DNA of 64,000 nucleotides from an uncultured Mobiluncus sp. (lineage in GTDB: Bacteria > Actinomycetota > Actinomycetes > Actinomycetales > Actinomycetaceae), in contig NZ_CAMUES010000007.1 in NCBI RefSeq assembly GCF_947087965.1, forward strand, positions 81,100-145,099, written 5' to 3'. The translations under genes and the position numbers were made by a program. Below, in pieces: positions 17,910 to 26,995 of the stretch. The notes beneath the pieces are model-generated. The model made no database searches. It was not told where the DNA came from and saw only the letters and a list, made by a program, of their open reading frames with translations. Every line of letters begins with the position of its first letter. Position 1 is the stretch's first letter.

Positions 17910-19991
17910 GTGAGCGACGAACCTGTGTTCACTCCCCTCGAGGACCCGACCGTCACCCCCGCCGCGGCTGGGGACAGCGCGGAAAAGCCTGCCAAAGAAC
18001 TGAAGTCCCCGAAAGAACGGTGGAAAGCAAAGAAAAAACCGCAGTTGGGAAACAAAAAATCCGGGCGCAAATGGGGACGAAAAAAGAAAGTCATCATTGG
18101 AGTGAGCGCGGTAGCCGTCTTGGCTATTGCCGGGTGGGGCATTCCGGCAGTGATGGGCCTGGGGGCTCCCAAATACGACCCAACGGCTGTCTATCGCGGG
18201 GACGTGACCACCGTCGTCAGGGAGGACGTCACCAAAACCATCAGCATGACCGGCACGCTGAAAAGCGCCAAGACCATGACCTTGTTCTCCTCGCTGAACT
18301 CGAAAGTACAGGCTCTCAACGTGAAGGCGGGGGACCGGGTGAACCAGGGTCAGCTGCTGGCACAGCTGGACAGTTCCGAGGCGAATTCGCAACTGGCTAG
18401 CCAACAGGCGCAGCTGAACGAAAGCCGCATCACCCAGCAAAACAGCATCGACGAGGCTGCCCAAAACTATCAAAATGCGAAAAGCGCCCTGGATCAGGGC
18501 ATGAACCAGGAAATCCGCGGAGCCCAAACTTCGTTGCGGGAAGCCGAAACCGAATACGTGAAATCTTCGCGGGCCTACGAACAAATGAAGCAGGAGAGAG
18601 ACAACCGCACTCTGCAAGCCTTGCTGGAACAGGAAAATGCCCTGCGCTCGGCTTATCAAGAGGTGGAAAACGCCAAGATGGAAGCGGGTCGCGCCGGAGC
18701 CGCGGTTTCCGAAGCGAACCTGCAGCGCGACATCGCCATCATTGAGCGGAATTCGGCCGCAGCGGATTTGGACCTGGCCAAGAAACAACTATCCCAGCTG
18801 CGGACCGACAAGAACCTGGACCCCACACGCCGCGATGCACTCATTGAGAATGTCAACCAGCGCATCGCGGAGCTGGAAGCGCAGGTCGCCACCTTGGATC
18901 AAAATGTTGATGATGGCAGCAAGGGTGCCAGGTCGGCCTGGTCCCAGCAGGCTCAGGCCAATATTTCCGTGGGCCACGCGAACGAAAACTTGGGGATGGC
19001 AAGGCGTCAATTCCAGGCTGCGCTCCGCCAAATAGACACCCAGATAGCCGAGGCCGGCGAGGCGGTCGCGAAGGCGCAAGGCGCTCTGTCTGACGCCAAA
19101 ATCAGCTTGGAATACGCCAAAATCCACGCGGCTCAGGAAGTGAGTTCGAATCTGCGGGCGTTGCGGGCGGCCCAAGCCTCGGCGGGTTCGGGCCTGGCGG
19201 AAGGGCAAAGCACCATCCAAAAGCTGCGGGCCGACATCAGCTCGGCGCACGTAACTTCCCCGATATCAGGCATTGTGACCTCCGTAACCGCCAAGGTCGG
19301 AGCCGCTCCGGAAGGTGCCTTGATGACGGTGGAAGATGACCAAAACATGGTCATCGAAACCCAGATTAAAGAATCCGGGGTCTCCAAACTCAGCGTGGGT
19401 AACCAGGTCACTTTCACCACTCCGGCCACCGGGGATAAAGAGTTCACGGGCGTGGTGTCCTTTATTTCTCCGGCCGCCATCGACCAGACCCCCACGCAGC
19501 CCGGACAGGGCGGCGAACAGGGCGGGAGCGGCAACGCCTCGGTCATGTTTCCGGTGCAAATCACGGTAACGGGTGATTTGCAAGGCTTGCGCCTGGGGTC
19601 TACCGCCAAAGTAAAGGCGATTGTTGCCGGTGAAAAGAACGCTCTGACCGTGCCGAAGGGTGCTTTGGTTGATGCGATGATGCCGCTTGACGACCAGGTT
19701 CCACCCTCCACCGAAGCTCCCGCTCCGTCCGAAATGGCACACTCGGAGGCGACGGGCGAAGACGGCCCGAAGTCCGTGCTGGTGATAGATAACCCGGATT
19801 CGGAACAGCCGAAGATTCGCGAAGTCCAGGTGGAAGTCCTGGTAGAAGGCAACGGCATGGCCGCAATCAAGGGTAAAGGCATCAAAGAAGGCACGACCGT
19901 GCTGGATAACGCCATGAACTATGTCGGCTTGTCCGGGGAAACCGGTCACTATGTCGATACTCCGCAGATGATGGAGGGGACTGTTGAGTGA
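17910..19991 (+). CDS. HlyD/MacA-like membrane fusion (adaptor) protein
   Basis: A 693-residue protein. It has a Lys-rich cytoplasmic N-terminus, one membrane helix at about 66-86 (VIIGVSAVAVLAIAGWG), a biotinyl-lipoyl-like half (KAGDRVNQGQLLAQLDS), and a very long Ala/Gln/Glu-rich coiled-coil from about 160 to 430. A second lipoyl half (VTSPISGIVTSVTAKVG) and beta-barrel domains follow. This is the layout of adaptor subunits of MacAB-type ABC systems, here in a Gram-positive cell. The GTG start follows AAGGAGTAA. It forms one operon with the ATPase and permease that overlap it. The substrate is unknown. Confidence 0.83.
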   Translation: MSDEPVFTPLEDPTVTPAAAGDSAEKPAKELKSPKERWKAKKKPQLGNKKSGRKWGRKKKVIIGVSAVAVLAIAGWGIPAVMGLGAPKYDPTAVYRGDVTTVVREDVTKTISMTGTLKSAKTMTLFSSLNSKVQALNVKAGDRVNQGQLLAQLDSSEANSQLASQQAQLNESRITQQNSIDEAAQNYQNAKSALDQGMNQEIRGAQTSLREAETEYVKSSRAYEQMKQERDNRTLQALLEQENALRSAYQEVENAKMEAGRAGAAVSEANLQRDIAIIERNSAAADLDLAKKQLSQLRTDKNLDPTRRDALIENVNQRIAELEAQVATLDQNVDDGSKGARSAWSQQAQANISVGHANENLGMARRQFQAALRQIDTQIAEAGEAVAKAQGALSDAKISLEYAKIHAAQEVSSNLRALRAAQASAGSGLAEGQSTIQKLRADISSAHVTSPISGIVTSVTAKVGAAPEGALMTVEDDQNMVIETQIKESGVSKLSVGNQVTFTTPATGDKEFTGVVSFISPAAIDQTPTQPGQGGEQGGSGNASVMFPVQITVTGDLQGLRLGSTAKVKAIVAGEKNALTVPKGALVDAMMPLDDQVPPSTEAPAPSEMAHSEATGEDGPKSVLVIDNPDSEQPKIREVQVEVLVEGNGMAAIKGKGIKEGTTVLDNAMNYVGLSGETGHYVDTPQMMEGTVE

Positions 19992-20799
19992 CATCATGAG
20001 CCTGCCGGGGGTCTTTTCTGAGGGGCGGGCGCATTCACAAGCGTCCCCTCCCGTGCCCACCGGCCAGGGTAGCGGACAGTCGGGGGCGACGAAGGGACAG
20101 CCGGTCATCGAGCTGAGCGACATCTATAAGGGATTCTTCCTGGGCACCGACCACGAGCTGACCGTGCTGAAAGGCGTGAACCTGGCGATTTATCCGGGAG
20201 AGTTCGTGTCCATCGTGGGGTCCTCCGGTTCGGGCAAATCCACCCTGATGAACATCATCGGCTTGCTGGACCGGCCCACTTCGGGCAGTTACCTGCTGGG
20301 TGACGTAGATATTTCCGAAGCTGACGATAACGAGGCTGCGTTGATTCGCTCGCTTTCCATCGGGTTCGTGTTCCAAAACTTCAACCTGGTGGGGCGTACC
20401 GACGCGTTAAAGAACGTGGAGCTGCCCATGATGTATGCCGGAGTAGGGCGCGCTCAGCGCCGGGAACGGGCGCTGAAACTGTTGGAACTGGTCGGCATGA
20501 GCGAACGGATTCACCATCAGCCCAGTGAGTTGTCCGGTGGGCAAAAGCAGCGGGTGGCGATTGCGCGGGCAATGGCCAATGACCCGGACATTATTTTGGC
20601 TGACGAGCCGACCGGTGCTTTGGACACCGCCACCGGTTTGATGGTCATGGACCTGTTTCACCGGCTGCACCGCGAGCAGGGCAAAACCATCGTTTTGATT
20701 ACCCACAACCCGGAGCTGGCTCAGCAAACCCAGCGCATCTTTACCATGGTTGACGGTGTGCTGAGCGAGGGTGTGTCGACCCAAGGAGGCGCCCAATGA
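19984..20799 (+). CDS. ABC transporter ATP-binding protein (MacB/LolD type)
   Basis: A 271-residue ATPase. Walker A is GSSGSGKST (79-87), the signature LSGGQ is at 183-187, and Walker B ILADEP ends at 209, followed by the D-loop. It energises the permease encoded downstream. The TTG start overlaps the adaptor stop by 8 bases and is chosen because GGAGGGG lies 5 bases upstream. The in-frame ATG at 19996 is the alternative, but its spacing is poor. The N-terminal 35 residues before the ABC domain are a low-complexity extension. Confidence 0.9.
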   Translation: MSDIMSLPGVFSEGRAHSQASPPVPTGQGSGQSGATKGQPVIELSDIYKGFFLGTDHELTVLKGVNLAIYPGEFVSIVGSSGSGKSTLMNIIGLLDRPTSGSYLLGDVDISEADDNEAALIRSLSIGFVFQNFNLVGRTDALKNVELPMMYAGVGRAQRRERALKLLELVGMSERIHHQPSELSGGQKQRVAIARAMANDPDIILADEPTGALDTATGLMVMDLFHRLHREQGKTIVLITHNPELAQQTQRIFTMVDGVLSEGVSTQGGAQ

Positions 20800-22166
20800 C
20801 TTTCGGAGAAAACGTGCGCCTAGCCCTGGCAGGACTGTGGGCAAACAAGCTGCGCGCCATTTTGACCCTGCTGGGCATCATCATCGGTATCGCCTCCGTG
20901 GTGACGATTCTCACCATTTCTCGCGGCGTGACCAGCGCGGTGACTGACTCGCTTGGTTCCCTGGGGGGTCAGGATATGTATCTCTCGGTGGATACCAAGG
21001 ACAATATTGCCAAAGCAAAGTCTCGCCAAGCACAGTCCGGCTCGGATGACCCCACTTATGTGGTTGGGGATTCCGAGAGTACCGAGGACGAGGACATGTC
21101 TGGGGATAGCGGGTCTGGCTCGGCTTTCGCAGACAGCAACGGGGATGACCAATACCTGACTCCGGAAATTCTGGACCAGATTCGCGAGGAATTTTCCGAC
21201 CAGGTTAAAGGTATCAGCGTGCAAGGTATGGGCAGTTTCGGCACCGCTAAGGGCGCGGCCGGAGACGTGGACGCGGATGTGCAGACCACCAACCAGGATT
21301 TCCTGATTGGGTCCAATATGGAAATGGTCGCCGGCCGCGGTTTTGATGCCGGTGAAATCGAAAGCGCCGACACGGTGGCGGTTATCTCCGACACCCTGGC
21401 GAAAAAATTGTTCGGGGGAGCGGCACAAAACGCCGTGGGTCAGAGCTTTGAGTTTGACAGTGACGAATCCCAAATGACTTTTCAAGTCATCGGGGTCGCC
21501 CGGCAGGTGCAAATGAAAGGGGCTGCCAACGCTCTCATCGGTGGCGGCGGGCCGAGCGGGGACAGTTTCTATATCCCCTACACTTTGGAAGAGGAGATTA
21601 GCGGGGTTAAGGAACCGGGGTTCAACTGGGCGACGCTGCGCCCGATTCCCGGCACCGATGCGAAAGCTTTGAAGCACAGTTTGCAGGAATTCTTGGATAA
21701 AACCTGGGCTGACTCGGATTACGGGGTCATGATTGATTCCATGGACTCGATGATGGATGAGATTAAGAAAGTCTTTTCCACTATCGCCTTGGGGCTGTCG
21801 GTTATCGCGGGGCTGAGCTTGCTGGTCGGCGGCATCGGGGTGATGAACATCATGCTGGTGTCGGTCACCGAACGCACCCGAGAGATAGGTATTCGCAAGG
21901 CTCTGGGGGCGACCCAGTGGAATATCCGATTGCAGTTCCTGGTCGAGGCCATGATGGTGTGTCTGCTGGGAGGGCTTCTCGGCGTGGCCCTGGGAGGTCT
22001 AGCTGGATATCTGGGGTCCAACGTGATGGGCAATCCCGCTATCCCGCCCTTGGGAGGGGTGCTGTTCTCGCTGGCGTTCTCGCTTGGTATCGGGATTTTC
22101 TTCGGCTACTATCCGGCGTCCAAAGCCGCCAAGCTCGACCCCATCGAGGCGCTGCGCTACGAGTAG
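20796..22166 (+). CDS. MacB/FtsX-type ABC transporter permease
   Basis: A 456-residue permease. Helix 1 is at about 17-42. A large extracytoplasmic domain (about 45-325) follows, then three C-terminal helices. The hallmark VTERTREIGIRKALGA lies between helices 2 and 3, and DPIEALRYE at the C-terminus. Residues about 75-115 form a Asp/Glu/Ser/Gly-rich acidic insert that may bind cations. The start overlaps the ATPase stop (ATGA). Together with the adaptor it forms a tripartite MacAB-like exporter or mechanotransmission complex for an unknown substrate. Confidence 0.88.
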   Translation: MTFGENVRLALAGLWANKLRAILTLLGIIIGIASVVTILTISRGVTSAVTDSLGSLGGQDMYLSVDTKDNIAKAKSRQAQSGSDDPTYVVGDSESTEDEDMSGDSGSGSAFADSNGDDQYLTPEILDQIREEFSDQVKGISVQGMGSFGTAKGAAGDVDADVQTTNQDFLIGSNMEMVAGRGFDAGEIESADTVAVISDTLAKKLFGGAAQNAVGQSFEFDSDESQMTFQVIGVARQVQMKGAANALIGGGGPSGDSFYIPYTLEEEISGVKEPGFNWATLRPIPGTDAKALKHSLQEFLDKTWADSDYGVMIDSMDSMMDEIKKVFSTIALGLSVIAGLSLLVGGIGVMNIMLVSVTERTREIGIRKALGATQWNIRLQFLVEAMMVCLLGGLLGVALGGLAGYLGSNVMGNPAIPPLGGVLFSLAFSLGIGIFFGYYPASKAAKLDPIEALRYE

Positions 22167-22202
22167 CCCGGGGCTTGCACCCTGTCTAAAAACTATTTTT
22201 AC

Positions 22203-22234
22203 GCCTCGGTGTGCCATATATGGCACACCGAGGC
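22203..22234. terminator. Perfect 32-bp palindrome after the ABC operon
   Basis: Each 16-base half is the exact complement of the other, with no loop. It lies 36 bases after the permease stop and about 85 bases before the histidine kinase start. It probably ends the ABC transcript as a cruciform-type terminator. There is no clear T-run on the plus strand, so an operator is the alternative. Confidence 0.5.
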
Positions 22235-22317
22235 AAATTAATAGGATTAACGCCCGAAAAATATCCTCGGCTCGCAAACCTACCCGTGCGCTCGCGAAAT
22301 TCCGGCATGATAGTGGC

Positions 22318-23856
22318 ATGTACGAAAGCCGCTTTGTTTTTGACCTCGAACAGGACGATGAAGAAATCATCGCCGAAATTGTGCGCCGCGCCGAGATTAT
22401 CTTGGGACCCCAGGAACGGATTACCTTCCCGGTGGGGGCGCACCTAACCGAGGAAGGCCAGCCGGTTCGTAGCATTATCCTGGCGCTATCCGGCAGTATC
22501 GCGCTGGAACGCTCCTCGGCGAGCGGGGATTTGCTGATGCACCATGCTTCGACCGGGCGCATCATCGGAATGCTGTCCTCAGGGGAAGAAATCGGCGCGT
22601 TCTTTACGGCCGTGGTGACCGAAGAGGTCGTGGGGATTAGCCTCACCCTCGACGAAATGAACATGATTATTGCCGGGGATTCCCGGGTGTCGCTGCTGGT
22701 GGCAGCCTTGTTTATGCGCACTTACGACCGCCGGTTGCGTCGCGCGGAAAACCTCCACTTGGAGACGGCGGTCCTGGCCGATCAACTGGCGCTGCAGCGA
22801 GCGAACTTGGCGAAAGCCCTGGACAAACTGCGCGAGACCCGGGAGGAAATGGCTGCACAAGCCCGTTTTGCCTCGCTCGGGGAGCTGGCGGCGGGTGTGG
22901 CCCACGAACTCAATAATCCGGTGGCGGCGATTCGTCGTGCCGCGGATTACATTCACGAGGATATGCGCATGTTGCTGTCGACCTGTCCCGACGAAACGTG
23001 GCGGAACCTGGCTCTGGAATCCCTGGAAAATGCCGAGGAAGCCCCGTTCTTGTCCACCAAGGAAACGCGGGCGCGTAAACGTGAACTGTTGGAAATCCTG
23101 GGCGACGCAACCCTGGTGGAACGCCTGTCCGTGGCAGGAGTCTACAGCACTGACCTGGCCCGCAATCTCGCCAGAGACATGAAAGCCAACCCGGACACGG
23201 ACCTGGGGGCCTTGGAACAAGCGGCTGCCATCGGCACCAGTCTGCGCAACCTGCGTACCGCCTCGGGACGCATCATTGACCTGGTGGCGTCCCTGCGCTC
23301 TTATGCGCGTCCCGATGGGGATCCGGTACAAAACGTCGACGTCAACACGGGCCTGCAAGACACGTTGCGCCTGCTGTCTCACCGCTTGGACAAAATCGAC
23401 CTTGACGTGCATTATGGCGAACTACCGCGGATTTCTTGCCACCCCGGCCAGCTGGATGAGGTGTGGACGAACCTGATTACGAACGCGGTGGAAGCTATGT
23501 CCGGCGAGGCTTCGGCCGCCAGCGATGCGGTCGGCAAGCGCCCCACCGACCGGGACGAACTGGCGGGAATGATTGGGCAGCTAACCATCAAAACGGAAGC
23601 CCGCGGCGACCAAATCGTGGTGACGTTCCGCGATACCGGACCCGGCATTGCCCCCGATGTCATCGAACACATTTTCCAGCCGCATTTCTCTACCAAAGGC
23701 GGCGAAGTGAGGTTCGGCATGGGTATCGGCCTGGGGCTGTGTCGCTCGATTGTGGAAAATCACGGCGGAACCATCCGGCTGGAAAACGTCTCCAATCCGA
23801 CGGGCACCTTGGCCATCGTGGAACTGCCGACCACCGGAATTCCAGTCTCGCTTTAG
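22318..23856 (+). CDS. Sensor histidine kinase with CRP-like (cNMP-binding) sensor domain
   Basis: A 512-residue soluble kinase with no membrane segments. Residues about 15-135 look like a cyclic-nucleotide-binding beta-roll (FPVGAHLTEEG, ILALSGSIALE, GEEIGAFF). A coiled-coil linker follows, then the H-box GVAHELNNP with the phosphorylated His196, the N-box NLITNAVEAMS, DTGPGIAP, and the G-box GMGIGLGLCRSIVENHGG. I use the ATG at 22318, because upstream codons run back into the ABC permease. CATGAT lies 6 bases upstream, so the message may be leaderless. It most likely phosphorylates the receiver protein encoded 127 bases downstream. The ligand is unknown. Confidence 0.85.
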   Translation: MYESRFVFDLEQDDEEIIAEIVRRAEIILGPQERITFPVGAHLTEEGQPVRSIILALSGSIALERSSASGDLLMHHASTGRIIGMLSSGEEIGAFFTAVVTEEVVGISLTLDEMNMIIAGDSRVSLLVAALFMRTYDRRLRRAENLHLETAVLADQLALQRANLAKALDKLRETREEMAAQARFASLGELAAGVAHELNNPVAAIRRAADYIHEDMRMLLSTCPDETWRNLALESLENAEEAPFLSTKETRARKRELLEILGDATLVERLSVAGVYSTDLARNLARDMKANPDTDLGALEQAAAIGTSLRNLRTASGRIIDLVASLRSYARPDGDPVQNVDVNTGLQDTLRLLSHRLDKIDLDVHYGELPRISCHPGQLDEVWTNLITNAVEAMSGEASAASDAVGKRPTDRDELAGMIGQLTIKTEARGDQIVVTFRDTGPGIAPDVIEHIFQPHFSTKGGEVRFGMGIGLGLCRSIVENHGGTIRLENVSNPTGTLAIVELPTTGIPVSL

Positions 23857-23983
23857 GGTCACAAGCCCGGTCGGGCGGTTTCGCGCGGACTGCTGGTTTT
23901 CGTTTTCTGACGTTTTCCGGCAAATTGGTCCGAATCCCGCGATGGAGTGAAACAATAGAAAAGTCCCCAATGAAGGAGAAACC

Positions 23984-24472
23984 ATGAAACTCGCCATCCT
24001 AATCCTTGAAGACGAACCGGAAGTTCGTGCCGCTGTGACCCGTGACCTGCTGGGATTCGCGGACACTTTACGCATCGAACCGGCGGAGGATGTGCCTGAC
24101 GCGTGGGAGGTCATCGATGAGATTTCAAACGATGGCGATGCCCTGGCTCTGGCACTGTGCGACCATCGGCTGCCCGGCACGACCGGCATCGAGTTCATGG
24201 GCCAGATGATGTCCGACGAACGCACCCAGCTGACCCGCAAAGTCCTGGTGACCGGTCAGGCTGACCTATCTGACACCGTGCGTGCGGTGAACGAAGCCGG
24301 GCTCGATCAGTACGTGGCGAAACCCTGGAAACCCGAAGAACTCCAAGACGTGGTGCGCACCATGTTGACCGATTACGTGGAACTGGCCGGGATTGACCCG
24401 GTGCCCTATCTCTCGGCGCTGGATCCGGCGCGGGCGATGGAGCTGACCAAAGGGCTCAGCCGCCCGGACTGA
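23984..24472 (+). CDS. Stand-alone response regulator receiver protein
   Basis: A 162-residue protein consisting of one receiver domain with an acidic pair (Glu9-Asp10), phosphoacceptor Asp60 in CDHRLPG, Thr90 and Lys113 (AKPW). A helical tail of about 35 residues follows, with no recognisable DNA-binding or enzymatic output domain. It must therefore act by protein contact or through the tail. GAAGGAGAAACC precedes the ATG. Pairing with the upstream kinase is inferred from adjacency. Confidence 0.87.
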   Translation: MKLAILILEDEPEVRAAVTRDLLGFADTLRIEPAEDVPDAWEVIDEISNDGDALALALCDHRLPGTTGIEFMGQMMSDERTQLTRKVLVTGQADLSDTVRAVNEAGLDQYVAKPWKPEELQDVVRTMLTDYVELAGIDPVPYLSALDPARAMELTKGLSRPD

Positions 24473-24523
24473 CCGGTGGCCGGCACGCAGCATCGAACGG
24501 CGAGGAACAAAGGGGCAGGATCA

Positions 24524-26104
24524 GTGAGTAATCCAGATAATCCGCAATCCGAAAACGCTATCGAACCATCCGACGCGGGCCGGGAAGGAAACGAACCGGC
24601 GGTAGCTGCGCCCCAGTCTCGTGCCGCCGCCCCGAAACCCGCAAAACGTCCCATCCGTACTTTGCGGCCCAAACCCCCTTCTAACGTCAAAAAATCCGCC
24701 CCGCTGGGCTGGAAAGAAAAGATTGGCCTGGTGCTGGGGGCCATCGTGTTCTTCGTCCCCCTGCTGGTCGACATCCCGAATCTGGGCGTGCCCGGCGAAC
24801 GCATGTTGGCGATTTTCCTGCTGGCTATCGTGTTTTGGATTACCGAGCCGATTCCCCTGACCGCCACCGCGGTGCTGGTCATCGGCCTGGAGGTCATGCT
24901 GGTGTCCACGGGTTCGCCGTTTGACCCCACCGGCGGTGACCCGTCGCAAGCCGAACATGTCGCCAAGTATTCGGAATACTTCGCGACCCTGGCCAACCCG
25001 ACAATCATCCTGTTCATGGGCGGTTTTATGATTGCGGAAGGCGCTGAAAAGTTTTCGCTGGACCGCAACCTGGCGGCGGTGTTGCTCAAACCTTTCCCGG
25101 AAAAGGCGCGTCTGACAACCTTGGGACTGATGCTGATTACCGCTCTGCTGTCCATGTTTATGTCCAACACCGCCACGACCGCCACCATGTTTACCGTGGT
25201 CATCCCCATTTTGGCGGCATTGCCAAGGGGCCGGGCGCGAGCCGGCGTGGCGCTGTCGATTCCCTTGGCCGCCAACGTGGGCGGTATCGGTACCCCGGTC
25301 GGTACCCCGCCCAATGCCATTGCGGTCGGCGCCCTGGCCGCCCAGGGCATTCACGTGTCCTTCGGGCAGTGGATGATGATGGCGGTGCCGTTTATGCTGG
25401 TGGTGCTGTTTTTATCGTGGCTGTTCCTCAGCGCCGTGTTTATCCCGCGCGATGCCGTGATTCACATTGAAATGACTTCCCAGTGGAACAAAACCCCGAA
25501 AGCCGTGTTGTTCTACATCATCGCCGGATCCACGATTCTGTTGTGGATGACCGAGAGCCTGCACGGGATTTCCTCCAACGTGGTCGGGTTCCTGCCCGTC
25601 GTAGCGCTACTGTGTCTCAAGGTCATGAGCGGCGAGGACATTAAGAGCATCGACTGGCCGGTGCTGTGGCTGGTGGCAGGCGGTATCGCGATGGGTGAAG
25701 GCATCGGGAACACCGGCCTGGACAAGTTCCTGGTCAACTCCGTGCCGTGGAACTCTCTGGGGGCGGTGTTGATTGTGGCACTGCTCGGTTTTGTCGGTTT
25801 CGCTATCGCCAACGTCATCTCCCACTCGGCCTCCGCTAACCTGCTGGTGCCCCTGGCTGTGTCCCTGGCGGTATCCCTGGGCGATTCGGTCGATACGGTC
25901 ACGGTCGCCTGCGCTGTAGCCATCGCCTGCTCGCTGGGCATGTCGCTGCCTATCTCGACCCCGCCGAACGCCATTGCTTATGCCACTGGGGAAATCTCGG
26001 TGAAACAGATGGCTTTGCTGGGTTTGGTGGTCGGGACTGCCGCCACTTTGACGCTGGTGTTCGCACTGCCGCGGATGTGGGCGCTGATGGGGTTTGTCGG
26101 CTGA
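24524..26104 (+). CDS. DASS/SLC13-family anion:Na+ symporter
   Basis: A 526-residue polytopic carrier. About 70 hydrophilic residues at the N-terminus are followed by about 11-13 membrane segments. The two substrate/sodium-binding loops are recognisable: SNTATTATM with GTPVGTPPNAIAVG, and SHSASANLLVPL with STPPNAIAYATGEIS. These SNT- and PPNA-type motifs define dicarboxylate/sulfate/phosphate transporters of the DASS group. The GTG at 24524 with AAAGGGGCAGG is preferred to the in-frame GTG at 24476, which has no ribosome-binding site. Adjacency to the two-component pair suggests joint regulation. Confidence 0.88.
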   Translation: MSNPDNPQSENAIEPSDAGREGNEPAVAAPQSRAAAPKPAKRPIRTLRPKPPSNVKKSAPLGWKEKIGLVLGAIVFFVPLLVDIPNLGVPGERMLAIFLLAIVFWITEPIPLTATAVLVIGLEVMLVSTGSPFDPTGGDPSQAEHVAKYSEYFATLANPTIILFMGGFMIAEGAEKFSLDRNLAAVLLKPFPEKARLTTLGLMLITALLSMFMSNTATTATMFTVVIPILAALPRGRARAGVALSIPLAANVGGIGTPVGTPPNAIAVGALAAQGIHVSFGQWMMMAVPFMLVVLFLSWLFLSAVFIPRDAVIHIEMTSQWNKTPKAVLFYIIAGSTILLWMTESLHGISSNVVGFLPVVALLCLKVMSGEDIKSIDWPVLWLVAGGIAMGEGIGNTGLDKFLVNSVPWNSLGAVLIVALLGFVGFAIANVISHSASANLLVPLAVSLAVSLGDSVDTVTVACAVAIACSLGMSLPISTPPNAIAYATGEISVKQMALLGLVVGTAATLTLVFALPRMWALMGFVG

Positions 26105-26218
26105 GACGTGCCCCGGCTGTGCCGGTTTTGGGAACACAGTCACAAGCGAGGTGGAGCCGGGGATGCCGGTTGAGTCGGTTTAGCCGGTTTGGCTGGCGCG
26201 GGGACTAAAATCAGCTCT

Positions 26219-26866
26219 ATGAAGATTGTTGATGCCCTGACCGGGCCGATTACCCGGTCTGACCTGGCGGCGATTGACGCGGTGGTGAAACGCGATGAGC
26301 TGCTGGTCATGCCTACCGATACGGTTTATGGAATAGCCTCGGTGCCGTTTGCCCCCGCGGCGGTGGCACGTTTGCAGCAGGCCAAAGGCCGGGGGGAGGA
26401 CTTTCCTCCGCCGGTGTTGGTTTCCGGTCCGGCGGCGTTGGATGAATTGATGGCCCCGGAACCGCAGGCTAGCGCGAGTCAGCGGCGCGCCGCGCGTGTG
26501 CTCGCTGAGCGCTTTTGGCCCGGTGCTCTGACTATTATCGTGACTGCCAACCCGGCTCTGGGCTGGGATTTGGGGCAAACCCACGGGACGATTGCGTTGC
26601 GCCAGCCCAATCACCTGGTGGCGTTGGAGATCTTGGGCCACACCGGCCCACTGGCCGTCACGTCCGCCAACCTGCACACTCGGCCTCCTGCCACTGATAT
26701 TGCCGCCGCCACGGAATATTTTGGTGAGCAGGTTAGTGTTTACGTGGACGCGGGACCTTCGCCCTCCGGACACCCGTCCACCATCATCACCTTGGCACAG
26801 GGCTCCCCGCGCTTGATACGCCAGGGCGATGTCCCCCTGGCTGACATCCTCGCCGCCCTGGCTTGA
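26219..26866 (+). CDS. L-threonylcarbamoyladenylate synthase (Sua5/YciO/YrdC)
   Basis: A 215-residue single-domain enzyme. It makes threonylcarbamoyl-AMP for the t6A modification of ANN-decoding tRNAs. The signature MPTDTVYGIA is at about 30-40, RFWPGALTIIV in the middle, and TSANLHTRPP and PSTII toward the end. The ATG at 26219 is chosen because upstream in-frame codons are not conserved-looking. TAAAAT lies 7 bases upstream without a Shine-Dalgarno, which suggests a leaderless message. It belongs to the prfA-prmC-sua5-wecA-atp order. Confidence 0.92.
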   Translation: MKIVDALTGPITRSDLAAIDAVVKRDELLVMPTDTVYGIASVPFAPAAVARLQQAKGRGEDFPPPVLVSGPAALDELMAPEPQASASQRRAARVLAERFWPGALTIIVTANPALGWDLGQTHGTIALRQPNHLVALEILGHTGPLAVTSANLHTRPPATDIAAATEYFGEQVSVYVDAGPSPSGHPSTIITLAQGSPRLIRQGDVPLADILAALA

Positions 26867-26885
26867 GGCCTCATGCGCTTATACC

Positions 26886-26939
26886 GGGGGATATGGGCAG
26901 TAGCTGCCATTATTGGCAGCTACCCGGCATATCTCCCCC
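26886..26939. repeat. Dispersed palindromic repeat, copy 1 (divergent)
   Basis: TAGCTGCCA (26901-26909) and TGGCAGCTA (26914-26922) form the core around TTAT. The outer arms (GGGGGATAT with ATATCTCCCCC) pair imperfectly. It matches the three later copies in the core and in the trailing CCCCCTTATA. It lies between sua5 and the wecA-like gene and probably works as a terminator. Confidence 0.75.
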
Positions 26940-26995
26940 TTATAGTCACATCGGAGCGAAATAACCCGCCTCTAACCCGCTAAACTAAAGCCCGT

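Noticed and set aside
22203..22234. CRP-type site in the palindrome after the ABC operon (contains TGTG and CACA)
   Set aside because: The half-sites are 10 bases apart instead of 8 (TGTG-N10-CACA), so it does not fit the TGTGA-N6-TCACA pattern. A terminator or operator of another kind is likelier.
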